From assembly GCA_020466095.1 (NCBI GenBank), contig CM035806.1, forward strand, positions 134,244,573 to 134,308,572: 64,000 nt of DNA. The letters run 5' to 3'. The translations under genes were made by a program, and so were the position numbers. Under the pieces are notes generated by a model. It did not search any database and was not told the origin of the DNA. It worked only from the letters and a program-made list of their open reading frames with translations. The stretch comes from Chlorops oryzae (Eukaryota > Arthropoda > Insecta > Diptera > Chloropidae). Shown in pieces: positions 47,560-58,485 of this stretch. Positions within the stretch are counted from its first letter, which is position 1, and the number at the start of each line of letters is the position of its first letter.

Positions 47560-47888
47560 CAGTCGAGTCTGGACAGCGTGAGCCCCGGATAGAGTGAACA
47601 TCACGGTGGCGTGAACACAGGAACTGAGGCTTATATAAAACAGATAACGTTGGTATTCTAACTTTTCGCGAGAAAGAGAGAATAGAGAACTAGAGATATT
47701 AAAATTTTTTCAAAAAAACTGAGCTTTTAAAGAAAAATATTGTTTTTTTCATGAACCTTGGTTTGTGTACATATTTGAACAATATAAAGAAAATTAAACA
47801 TACGGAAATCCTCGATGGTGTGAACTGGCTCGGTAATAAGTATGAACAGGCCTTCCATAAATTATTTCACATTACCCAGACTCGACTG
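47560..47888. mobile_element. pogo-like MITE with TA target (329 bp)
   Basis: Begins CAGTCGAGTCTGGACAGCGT and ends ACCCAGACTCGACTG, with TA on both sides (47558-47559, 47889-47890). It is a longer relative of the 47080 element and of the partial copy at 43605. Confidence 0.8.
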
Positions 47889-48623
47889 TATTAGAAAAAT
47901 GTGATGAAAATCTCGGAGAGTGAACAATAAAGCAAGAAATGCCATCTGGCAATGCTGGAACTAGCTCTGGCAAACAGACGCACAATCATTGACTTTCTTA
48001 AAATAGCTAAACGGGTCTTCTGTAATGATTCTACGATTTTCAACGTCATAAAAAATCAATTAATTCATTTGAAAACATCACGCGAAAGCAACTCGAACTT
48101 AGATTATAAGAAAACGATTTTGAATTGAGAAGAATGAACTACTGACCCGAGAGAATATTATGTAAAAAAAAAAAAAACAGAATAAGGCGTTTGATTTGAC
48201 ACCCTACGCTTAGCATTCATAGCATGATATTTACAATATTCATCGGTCTAATCCGTCAAATGTCGCTGGAGAATGAAAACAAAATATTTTGCTTTGGGAG
48301 CCCCCTAAAAAATTGACCCAATTCCTTGATCGTTTGTGTTTTTTTTTGAAATTTTTAAAAACCCAGATCTGCAGCCACTGCCACTGGAAATTACTCGCGG
48401 TTCCATCTTTAGCGTGCATGGGGTGTTCTCGAATTCCGCGGAATCTCCGAGCATTGCTGCTTATCGAATCGAATCGCGTCGTATCGCATCCATTGCAATC
48501 GAGCGCGCTCTCTTCAAACCGAAAGAAGGGGGGGAAAAAAGCCGTCAAACCGGTGGCTAGACAATAAAAATAAAATAACTTCCATTCAGCTTTTTCGTTT
48601 AGCTATTTTAAAAAAAAAACACT

Positions 48624-48629
48624 TTTATT
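48624..48629 (-). terminator. candidate poly(A) signal of protease C
   Basis: AATAAA on the minus strand, about 155 bases downstream of the protease C stop codon. Confidence 0.45.
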
Positions 48630-48784
48630 TTAAATTGTTTTCATTTGTGATCGATAAATTCGAAGATAATTGTTTACTCGTTTAACGAATATTGCCGCCG
48701 CAACTCGTGTGCGTGCGTGTTTGTTGGAGAAGGACAGCGAAGCGTATAGGGATAGGGAGAGGGAGAAAGAAGATTTTCCATAGA

Positions 48785-48965
48785 TTAATTTATTTGGGCT
48801 TTAATCCAAGGCACATATGAAGCCACACGTGTGTACACACCCGGAAAACCGCTCCGTGCGCACTCGTAACCGTAAGAGACCACTCCCAACAGGAAGTATC
48901 GATAAGTGTTGCCGTTTGTCTGAAATGTGTATTTTTGAGCAAGGAAAAGAGACATTAGAGAGATA

Positions 48966-49019
<54 letters not shown>

Positions 49020-52000
49020 AAGAGACTAGAGAAGAATTTAAAAGATAATTTATAGAGCATCTTCTTGAGGACAGGGGAGCATTTCGAGATGACGGAAATA
49101 CCCGCTGCACTTCTAGCAAGAAAATTGAATGACGTTTGATTGAAAGCCAATGGAAATGGAAAATGTCACGCAACAGAGATTTCGATAATGAATCATCGTC
49201 ATTACCTGTGAAGGCAGCATAAGTGGGCCACCGGAATCCCCTTGGCATGCGTCAACATTCGAATTTCCAGCACAAATTAGCTGCAATAGAAAGTGAGAAT
49301 GGGTAACTTACAAAAAATCCGGATGTTCATACGAAGCACGAGGGTGTTTCACAAAAAAGGCGGTGAGACGGCTCATTTTGTGGATTTTTTCTATATAAAT
49401 GTACTCCTCTAAGTCAGCGTTGCCAGTTTAGGGGAATCTCCTCTTAATTATGGAGCTTTATGGTCCACTTTTATTTTTCATATATTCTCTGGATCTCTTG
49501 AACAGCAATTAAGAGATTTTTTGATTTTATTTTTGACCAAAGATCGCTTCAAAAAGGTACCAAACCAAACCCTCAATCACCAAACTCCACCGCAACCCCG
49601 CCCCCCTTACCACCTACCACCCCGAGCCACCAACAACCTCCGAATTAAACTGAGCAAAAGGAAGTTTTAGAATATATTCGAGGGAAAAGATGTGCCAAAG
49701 TTCTGGCAGCAAGATAGCTTCGTCCCATTAAAAAGTGTTCCCTAAGTCTACTCTAATATGTAATCTGAAATTCCCCTTAATTAAGACCGAAATCCCCCTA
49801 AACTGGCAACAGTGTTTTATGGTCTTTAGGGGACACTTAGATACTCAAGGGTTGGTTGGTTGGTGGTTACTGTGGCTGCCACCAAGGTTAACATATTTAG
49901 GCCTCACAAACAGTGGCGTACCGAGAAAAAACCGACGCCCGGGAAACGATGGGGGCAAAATGCAGGAAATGAAGCCTCCTACAACCGGCCTCAATAAAAA
50001 TACCTTCATAAAAATTTTAATATGATTTGGCGGGTGCCCCCTCGCTACGCTACTGCTCACAATGGCCCGTTATGATATCACGCAAAATGGGAACCCAAGA
50101 AAAACAGAAAACAAAAAACGACAAAACTTACATCCACGCCCGAGCTGGGAGTTGAGCCCAGAGTCTCTCGCATCGTTAGTTGGCATCTACAACCAACTAC
50201 GCCACAGAGGGCGACACTCAGGGGTTATAGCCCAAAAAAAAATTTTTTTCAAATGGCTACAATTGAAAAAAAAATTAGACTCGACCATTTTACGTATTAA
50301 TTTCCCGACCTGTGTATCCTCAAATACGAACCTTATCGCTGAACTCAATGAAACGAAACACAGTCTTGTAGCTTTGTTCGCAAGTCTGGCGGTTGACGAT
50401 CGGCACTTGGGCATCACGCAATACACTGGACGTTGGGCCCTGGTGATTGACCGCGCCCCAACCGGCGATGAAAGGATTCATGCCTATAAAATCCTGTTTT
50501 AGAAAAAAGTTCCCATCAGGAAGGCAAATAGTGCGGATAAAATCTATTGAGATAGAGAGAAGGAGATTGAAAGCGTGAGAGAAAGAGAGAGAGAGAGAGA
50601 GATAAAACAATTTAAAATATTTCAATTTCACCTGTCATTGGAGCTGGTGTGCCTAATTCCAGTAACGCAATGTCATTGGCAATGGATCTAACATCGAAAC
50701 TGTCATGTATGATTGTCCGCTTGATTTGAAGGTCCATCGCATTTGTTTCCAGTGGTCGCGACAAGTCGTGCGCGCCAACACGCGCAACAGCGAGAGTTGG
50801 ATTCACGCAATGCGCTGACGTCACCACATATCGCTGCGACACTAGACTTCCGCCGCACAAGAATTTGAGATTGTTTCTATCGGACTCATCGTAATAACCG
50901 AGAGCCACCATCCATGGGTAGGCGCCCCGCCGCGTTTCGGCACCGCCCACAACACGAGTCGTTGTTCCTCGGCTGACGCCACAGTCGTTGGGAAGTGTTG
51001 TTTGAGCCAAATCTGGAGCAATAGGCGAACCCATTGGAGGCAACGGGCTCAACACCATAGGCGCTGAAGTTGAGCTACCAGCGCCTGTAAAAGACTGTGA
51101 AGAAGGTCGCCAGGTCGTCGTTGATTGGATGGATGGTTGGATGGATGGTTGCACGGATGGTTGGATGGGCTGCAACACGGTAGGCAAATCCATATTGGGT
51201 GATGTCTGGAGAGCCGCTGGTAGAGATGTTGTAGCTGTTGTAGAGAAAGTGATCGGTATTTGTTGTTGTTGTTGTTGTTGTTTCGATGTCTGGGCACTCG
51301 AGAAAACTACTGGGTTCGCTCCGCTGAGCGTACTTAAGGGTGCGAATTGAAACAAGGACCCCAATGAGAGTTCGTAATTTGGATTACTTGTATTGGAGGT
51401 AATAAATCTTGCGACCGGGCGGTTGTTTGTCTGACTTGACTGACCTGAGACCCCACTCCGAAACGGGCAACATACCTGGAATAAAAAAAATAAAAAAAAC
51501 TCAGTGAGTTCCAAATTATTGGTTTTGTTTTTCATGTGAGTCAAGTGGTCTCACCAGGAAATTACGTCCGTCGAAGCCACAGATCTGATCACTCACGAAC
51601 GATTGAAAGTTGATCCCGGTCAACTGTGACCTGGTGTCCATATAAAATTCCTCGATGAGCTTTGGGCATGAAGAGAGACCAACGCAATTTCCCGGACGTT
51701 TCTGCGCGTCGAAACAGTCCTGAGCTAGAGCTAGAGCTAAAGAAAGAGATGAGTGCGTTATGTTGCGGTATGGGAAACGAGTGGCGGCGGAACCAAAGGG
51801 ATGTAATCGATGAAGTTCTCTGAGCAATGAAAGGTACAAAAGGATTATTATGGAAACGTCAATGGAGCTCATTTTGTGCGCATTCGATGTATTGGTTCTT
51901 GATTGAGATTCGAAGGGTTTTCAGTGCGTCGCTTCCCACGACGACGACGACGACGACGTTTGGACGAACTGTCTGAAATGCCGCCAAGTGATGTAAATAC

Positions 52001-55000
52001 AATCATTTCCGATCCGGCAGGTCGGGCGCTTTTCAGAGGCGGGAACACCTCGACGCTTCCTTCGAACTGTGTCAGCGATTGGTCGGATTGGTCAGTCAGG
52101 CTAGGGTCCGCGTCAGAGGCTGGCCGAGCAAGGACGTTGAATATGCTACTAGAAACTGGTGTAAATGGCGGCGATTGAGTTACTGTTTGCGCTTGAATAT
52201 TGGGTTGTCTGGGGTCGATGCAAGGACAATTCGGAAGCGGGCTGAAGCCCGTTGATAAACACGCCAATGGCAATGTCGGGCAGGTCGTTACTACCGAGGG
52301 TGTTGGCTGAAACGTTGGCACAACGGTCGATATTGTGGAAAGTGTAACGCCCGGACGTAGCGTGATGACAGGGAAAAAAATTCCCGGATAACTTGGACAG
52401 AGCCCCTTGATATTGGCGAGATACGATAGGAAAGGCCAAAAATAGATTTTTAAACAAATGTCATCGAAGAACATTGTCCACGGAAAAACTGCTTCTTGAT
52501 GTCCTTCAAAAAGGGCGGGACAATAGCCCACACGCGAAACTATTGCGGATATATATATATATATATGTATGTGTGACGGAAATTTTAGCTTGCGAGCAAA
52601 GCAACTAACCGCACTGACCACCGAAGAGAATCTGCCTGTGTTGGGCACAAATTTCAACGATGCACGCTGCCTTGCCTGACCGTGCGACCAATTAATTAAA
52701 TCAGGTCCATCGTAACACCCCCTTACCGGCCTCCGTTTATTCACTGCCACGTACCGTGTCAATGACAGTCATTATTTGTTCGAATTAGCACAGTTCTTCT
52801 CATTGTGCCTGCCAAAAGAGCCGTGAACCGCTTAAACGATTCAAAGCAGCACAAAATTGTGTGTGCTCTAAGGCCAAAAGAGTGTAAGTCTAAAATTTGT
52901 GGTGAAATCAAAATTCCAAATTTCCCGCGCCATATGCAATAGTGAAAGACTTCTTTGGATTTTTGCAGCCGATTTCGAAAATTATGGTAATTGAATGCGT
53001 TCAACTTGAACGGTTGTGGCTTTGGCCAGCGAGCACAGGGATCGCGAACAAAGCCCGCTGCGGCTAAGTGTTCTGCACAATTTAATACCGATTAAATTTT
53101 GAAGCTTGGCTTTTCCGTGTCGATTACGATTACGATATTCTATGTACGTCCAATATTCCAGTCATATATTAGACCTCTAATTCAATTATGTACCAGACAT
53201 GGCATTTAGTTTTTGTATTTATTTTAAGGACATTTCTACTTTCTCAAAATTATGCCTCTGGTTTCAAGGGCTTAGCGAGAGAAAGACTGCTTTTATAGTG
53301 CTTACATTTGGCACAGTGATATATTGAATAATTATGAGACATTAACTAAACAAATTTTTTTTGAGTGGAAAGAGAAAGTTTAGAAATTTTTGGGCCAAAA
53401 ACGCAAAAAATCCGAAAAATGCATGACCCCATTTCAATGAATATTTATATGTACCTGCATATATAGAATAAGTGAAGTGATTATAACTAGTCTAGTTTGG
53501 GTCTAGTTTCAAACTGGTCCAAAAAGGACTATCTGTAATCAGTTTTTTGGAAAAATTATGGCGCCAAAATTCTTAGAATTTTTCACTTATTCTATATATA
53601 AATTTTTATTGAAATCGGGCGTCATGAATTTTTCGGATTTTTTGGATTTTTGGTCCAAAACTCTCTAAACTTCCTCTGGACGGGTGTTCCAAAGAAAAAA
53701 CATTTTTTGCGTTAATGTCCCATAATTAATCAATATACCTATAAGCACCACCGAAGCACTCTTTCTCTCGCTACGCCTTTGTCTGGTTTCCAATAGTGCG
53801 CAGCAATTCCTTCAAATATTCAACACATGCAAGCATATGCAACCAATTCCAATGAAATGAGGTTTTTATTGTAACTGGTTCCATGTATTTGGATGCGTTC
53901 AATATTTCCTGCGCTAGTGCAAATCGGGCATTTATCGTATCTAAATAAAAAATGAAGCGCATTAAATCAAACTTGAAGTCCTTTACACGAGCAAGCGGCA
54001 AACCCCATTGACCTGACGGAGCAAGTGTGATAAATGTGATTGAATTATTTCACTCCCAAGCCAAGGTCTTGCACAACTTGTTTTTATTTTCGAAGGCAAT
54101 ATTGGAGCGGTTTTTTTTTTTTTTTTTTTTTTTTTTGAAAGCCTGATTCTACTTGGTTTAATGTGCACTGACGGTGGCGCTGACGCTGGCAGTGGCACTG
54201 GACACGCTTGGCTGTTCGCACTAATTCCTCATAATGCTCGCGGGGATTTTTTTTTTGTGCAGGTCAAACATGTTTTCCTACAAATTAAAATATCTCGGCC
54301 AGTAATTTTTGTTGTGATTAAGAGGCCTCATAAACACATTTTTTACGCGTAATGCGAGAACGGCGCGATCTTCCGCGCATCCATTGAATCCGTTGGCGTC
54401 GGAGCTGTGATTGGTGCCAAATTTTGATTGGAATGGAGCATTTAATTGTGGCGTGTGTGGTGAGTGGTTTTTATAAACCGCTACTGGTTATAATCTTCAG
54501 ATCGACCGGGTTCCTTCGGTTCCGGGGAGTACCCGAAAGTGCTGCGAAATGATTCACGTGTCACTGCGTAGACAGACGAGATCAAGATCATTCTTGATTT
54601 TTACTACAGAGCGGAAATGATGGCGATTTAAAGGCACCGCCGCCGTCAACCCCCCCAAAGTCTAGTCTGAGCCAAAATCCATTATCTTCTGTGGTTTATA
54701 AATTTATTCTGGCGGATCGATTTCAAAGCGGATGGCTGATGGCGGATTGCGGATGGCTCAACATTTATTATGATTCAGCAAGTGGAACATTTGCATACAT
54801 CAGACGCTTACATCGAAAATTATTGCAGGAGGGGTTTCGGCATTGCAAAGACATACGAGTACATCGTGACCGTTTCGTCATGTAACTTTGTAATTTTCAA
54901 ACTTTTGACCTGTGAAGCCCCAAATCCACCACCAGCGTACGCTCCTGATTAACATAACTGTGCATATGGCTTCATTTATGATTACATAATAATAAAAAAA

Positions 55001-55234
55001 AAACTTTTTCGCCATCCAAGAAGGACAATTTTGTGTGATCTAAAGCTAAAAGAGTGTAAGTCCAATGTTAATGGTGAAGTCAAAAATACCGGGGCCACTA
55101 ATTGGCTTTCAAAAGCGATACCAGTGAAAATCCGACTTACCTCCTGCATGGTTGGTAACCAAACAAAAGCAAAAGACAGCGAAAATTTTCCGAAGATATC
55201 TGCACAATGATTCCTGCTCTCGAGCCCTCATCAT
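48785..55234 (-). CDS. secreted CLIP-domain serine protease with long linker (protease C)
   Basis: Preferred exons, in reading order: 55141-55234, 51555-51736, 50632-51475, 50332-50543, 49206-49280, 48785-48919, giving 513 aa in phase. Exon 1 encodes a hydrophobic leader ([12 protein letters not shown]) and ends at a perfect GTAAGT donor in phase 1. Exon 2 is 182 nt, exactly as in protease B. CLIP is Cys39-Cys95. The linker, about 96-265, is Gln/Pro/Ser/Thr-rich, with a Q7 run and [11 protein letters not shown]. Activation is predicted at Arg266/Val267 (TTTR/VVGG). The triad is His314, Asp360 and Ser460, with Asp454 in the S1 pocket. The catalytic region is mostly one 844-nt exon, unlike A and B. 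The donor after FSDK is a weak GTTCGT. Alternative: an unspliced start at the ATG 51870-51872 giving 527 aa. No orthologue is assigned. Confidence 0.8.
48970..49017. repeat. (GA)n microsatellite
   Basis: About 24 GA dinucleotides in the intron between the last two exons of protease C. Confidence 0.95.
49415..49814. mobile_element. about 400-bp MITE, GTTGCCAGTTTAGGGG ends
   Basis: CAGCGTTGCCAGTTTAGGGG at the left is mirrored by CCCCTAAACTGGCAACAGTG at the right. It lies in a protease C intron. CAGCGTTGCCAG also appears at 9871 in nab intron 1 without a clear partner. The target duplication was not resolved. Confidence 0.65.
49911..50055. mobile_element. 145-bp hAT-like MITE with 8-bp target duplication
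   Basis: Begins CAGTGGCGTACCGAG and ends CTCGCTACGCTACTG. The flanks are CTCACAAA (49903-49910) and CTCACAAT (50056-50063), matching at 7 of 8 positions. It lies in the same intron as the preceding element, 97 bp away. Confidence 0.75.
50133..50213 (-). repeat. tRNA-derived SINE head / tRNA pseudogene
   Basis: The minus strand has an A-box-like TGGCGTAGTTGG, a B box GGGCTCAACTCCC and complementary ends (CGCCC / GGGCG). The middle stem is poor and there is no mature-tRNA CCA context. It is most likely a SINE head in a protease C intron. Confidence 0.5.
51869..52407 (-). CDS. orphan secreted-like open frame (uncertain)
   Basis: A minus frame stays open for 298 codons (51869-52762). The part after a possible acceptor at about 52408 (ATATCAAG) reads [19 protein letters not shown], then Pro/Thr-rich sequence with Cys ([16 protein letters not shown]), then a polybasic run from CGT repeats near the end. 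Its TGA overlaps the ATG of the alternative protease C start (ATGA). No known domain was recognised. It lies inside intron 1 of protease C in the preferred model. It may be a nested gene, an alternative exon, or chance; I lean slightly toward non-coding or species-specific. Confidence 0.25.
53266..53781. mobile_element. diverged relative of the CAGTGGCGTGTC hAT-like MITE
   Basis: GCGAGAGAAAGACTGCTTTT and TAGTGCTTACATTTGGCACA at the left match, inverted, GCACTCTTTCTCTCGCTACG at the right. Internal GAATTTTTCGGATTTTTTGG is shared with the 15.4 kb element. It is longer (about 515 bp) and clearly older. Confidence 0.6.
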
Positions 55235-56158
55235 CGCGCCTTCTTAAGTGTTGCCCTTCGATGCGAAAAAGGATCTTTTGCGACAATTTTACGCTCTTAT
55301 CACCAAATCGAAATCAACAAGTGCCTCCGTCGGCGAAATCGAAAATGAAAACTCTGCCGACATGGACGCCGCTCATCGCTCAACGTTCATCAGCGCTCAG
55401 CCACATCCACACATTCACATTCAAAATTGCAGATTATCGCTCAATTATTCGGTCAGCGGTGGCAAGTGGCTGCGAAATCAATTATCTACGCAAAATTAAT
55501 TCATCTAAGCCGGAAAACAGCGACGCAGTGCGGAAAAAGTTTCAAGTTCATCACCGCCCCACCTCCCTTGCTCACTCCCACCGCCGCGGCGACCATTCGA
55601 GTTAAAATGCAATTTCAGCTATTCAGAATAGAGTGAGCAATTTTTTAAATACTTTTTTTTCATTTATGCGATCAATATTGAAGTCATCGATCGGTGCATT
55701 TTTCAGGAATGTACATTTTTTTAAGAACATTTCTAACGACAACACCTTAACATTCCTCCGAAAGTACATAAATATTTAAAAGAATAATTACAACACTAGT
55801 TTTCAGCGTTTTTCCTCGGGACATCAAAATGCATCCCTCCTCAGAAGCCGAATTTTAAAACCTTTCTTACTCAATTCTCCATACTTTGTAACCAGCGCAG
55901 ATGCTAGGCAGTATTTTGGTGACTAATTTTCCTTGGATATTCAAAAAAAAATCCCTTCATTTCTGTTTTCTTGAGGAAAGTGATCACTGATCAGTAAAAA
56001 TTCCTTGTAAACCGGCATCATCTGGCATCAGTGCATAGAATAAGATCTGAGCATGACGTCTAAAATTCTCATTTGGTTTGTAAAATGGGACACTTAAGAC
56101 TCGCAGAACTTCTGAAGATTATTTGCGACGTGATGTAGCAAGAAGTTGTGAAAGTTGT
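55235..56158. other. region upstream of protease C exon 1, no gene seen
   Basis: Contains short plus frames (55207-55605) without recognisable motifs. It should include the protease C promoter if exon 1 is at 55141-55234. The remainder is AT-rich. Confidence 0.4.
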
Positions 56159-57351
56159 AATCATCATCACCATGACCGTTATCATCATCACCATCATCAT
56201 CACCATCATCATCAACATCATCATCACCATCAACAACATATACACCATCATCACCAGCATCAACATCATCATCATCACCGACCTCACCATCATCATCACC
56301 ACTATTATCACCATCATCATCACCAACCTCACCATCACCATGATCATCATCATCACTATAATCACCATCACTATCATCATCACCATTATCATCACCATCA
56401 TCATCACCAACCTCACCATCACCATGATCATCATCATCACCATCATCATCACCATTATCATCACCATCATCATCACCATCATCATCAACATCATCATCAA
56501 CATCATCATTACCATCAACAACATATACACCATCATCACCAGCATCAACATCATCATCATCACCGACCTCACCATCATCATCACCACTATCATCACCATC
56601 ATCATCATCACCATCATCATCATCACCATCATCATCATCACCATCATCATCATCACAATCATCATCATCACCATCATCATCACCAACCTCACCATCACCA
56701 TGATCATCATCATCACTATAATCACCATTACTATCATCATCACCATTATCATCACCATCATCATCATCATCATCATCATCACCAACATCACCATCATCAT
56801 CACCAACCTCACCATCACCATCACAACCCTCATGATCATCATCATCACCATCATCATCACCATTATCATCACCATCATCATCACCATCATCATCAACATC
56901 ATCATCAACATCATCATTACCATCAACAACATATACACCATCATCACCAGCATCAACATCATCATCATCACCAACCTCACCATCATCATCACCACTATCA
57001 TCACCATCATCATCATCACCATCATCATCATCACCAACCTCACCATCATCATCACCACTATCATCACCATCATCATCATCACCATCATCATCATCACCAT
57101 CATCATCACCAACCTCACCATCACCATGATCATCATCATCACTATAATCACCATCACTATCATCATCACCATTATCATCACCATCATCATCATCACCAGC
57201 ATCAACATCATCATCATCACCAACCTCACCATCACCATGATCATCATCATCACCATCATCATCACCATTATCATCACCATCATCATCACCATCATCATCA
57301 CCAACATCATCACCATCATCATCATCAACCTCACCACCATCACCATCCATA
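56159..57351. repeat. 1.2-kb ATC/CAC satellite with higher-order units
   Basis: Almost entirely CATCATCAC-type triplets on the plus strand. Larger blocks recur: an ACAACATATACACCATCATC-containing block appears near 56232, 56516 and 56928, and AACCTCACCATCACCATGAT recurs about every 300 bp. Four of six frames are open throughout (His-, Ile/Thr-, Asp/Gly- and Met/Val-rich). Simultaneous openness of four frames shows this is a repeat effect, not coding evidence. Confidence 0.95.
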
Positions 57352-57593
57352 ATTTTCGATTTTCGAAAATTCTGATCATCGAAAGATGAATTTTCGAGCG
57401 GCTCTCGCCCTTATCTAAATTAAGGCATTTTTAGGAATCTGTCCATTTCTAAAAGCAGACAACCATCTGTCACCGCCATCACCACCTTTCCAATGCTAAA
57501 GTAAATGTCCATGAATCAAAGCTATCGATAGTCTTCAAAAACCATCGATGTTTTCGATAGTTTGAAACCATCGATAGTGCTATCGATCAGTGG

Positions 57594-57680
57594 CGTGTCT
57601 AGAGAAATACTGCTTTGATAGTGCTTATATTTTCCACAGTGGTATATTGAACAATTATAAGACATTAACCCAAAAATTTT
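57594..57680. mobile_element. solo 5' end of the CAGTGGCGTGTC MITE
   Basis: CAGTGGCGTGTCTAGAGAAA to TTATAAGACATTAACCC matches the left inverted end of 15426-15735. The right end is missing. Confidence 0.75.
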
Positions 57681-58123
57681 TGCGCTGGTTGCTTAAAAAA
57701 AGGACAACAGTTGCCTTTTTAGCTCAACTATTATTGCTTTTGTTTTGACAGTTCCAATCTTTCTTGCACAGAAAAAATAAACAGTTTTGCGCTCTCAGCT
57801 CAAATATTTTGCTTTTGTTTTAGCAATGTGCCAGTTTTTGACTGCAAAGTTCTTAGCTCAAAAACTTTAAATTTGGCTCAAAAACTTTTTCACTCACAAA
57901 ACTATTATCCAGAATTAATTTTTCGTATTCGTATTTTATAATATCGAATCGAGTTCGAATCGAAAAGAAAATATGAACGCAAAAACCTCTTTCTGCGATG
58001 CCGAATCGAACTCGAATCGAATTCGATGAATGCGATTCGCGCTCTGCGATATCGAATCGAATTCGTTATCATATTTGTGTTTATTGGGGGAGCATTTAAA
58101 ATTACATACAAAAATCATTCCTA
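57681..58123. other. short intergenic stretch, no gene seen
   Basis: AT-rich, with repeated GAATCGAATTCGAA-like words near 57940-58070. No coding or RNA feature was recognised. Confidence 0.5.
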
Positions 58124-58485
58124 CTTAAAAGCCTATACTGAGATATGCAGTAAGTAAAGCTCCCATAAGAAATACGTGCAAAAAAAATTGAAAAGTACTT
58201 CGAAGTAAATACTTTACTTTCGCTTATACTGAGATGTCAAGTAATCATGTGCGCAGGGTTGCATGCGACTTGCCTACTTTACTTCGCCATAGAAATGAAC
58301 ATGTTCATTTTTTATGCGAAGTAAATGCCAGGACAGCTGATTGCGGCACATTTTTCAAATGAAATACTGACACCAACTTCGAAGGTGTTAAATTGTTGGC
58401 ATACTTTGAAGAATTCAAGGAGCGTGAATATAGTTGTCTCTCTCACACTTTTCGACGTTGTAGCGAATTGGCTCCTAATGTGCAA

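Larger units (their letters stand above)
46586..48623. other. intergenic region between proteases B and C
   Basis: The region upstream of B (46586 onward) presumably holds its promoter. Beyond it lie two related pogo-like MITEs (47080-47283, 47560-47888) and a GC-richer stretch at 48360-48540 whose short frames show no domain. Confidence 0.5.

Noticed and set aside
50133..50213. Functional tRNA gene
   Set aside because: A and B boxes are present but the middle stem does not pair well and it sits in an intron next to MITEs; a SINE head is more likely.
56094..57350. Asp-rich, His-rich and Met/Val-rich proteins of over 400 aa
   Set aside because: All are frames of one ATC satellite. Four frames being open at once is a repeat effect.
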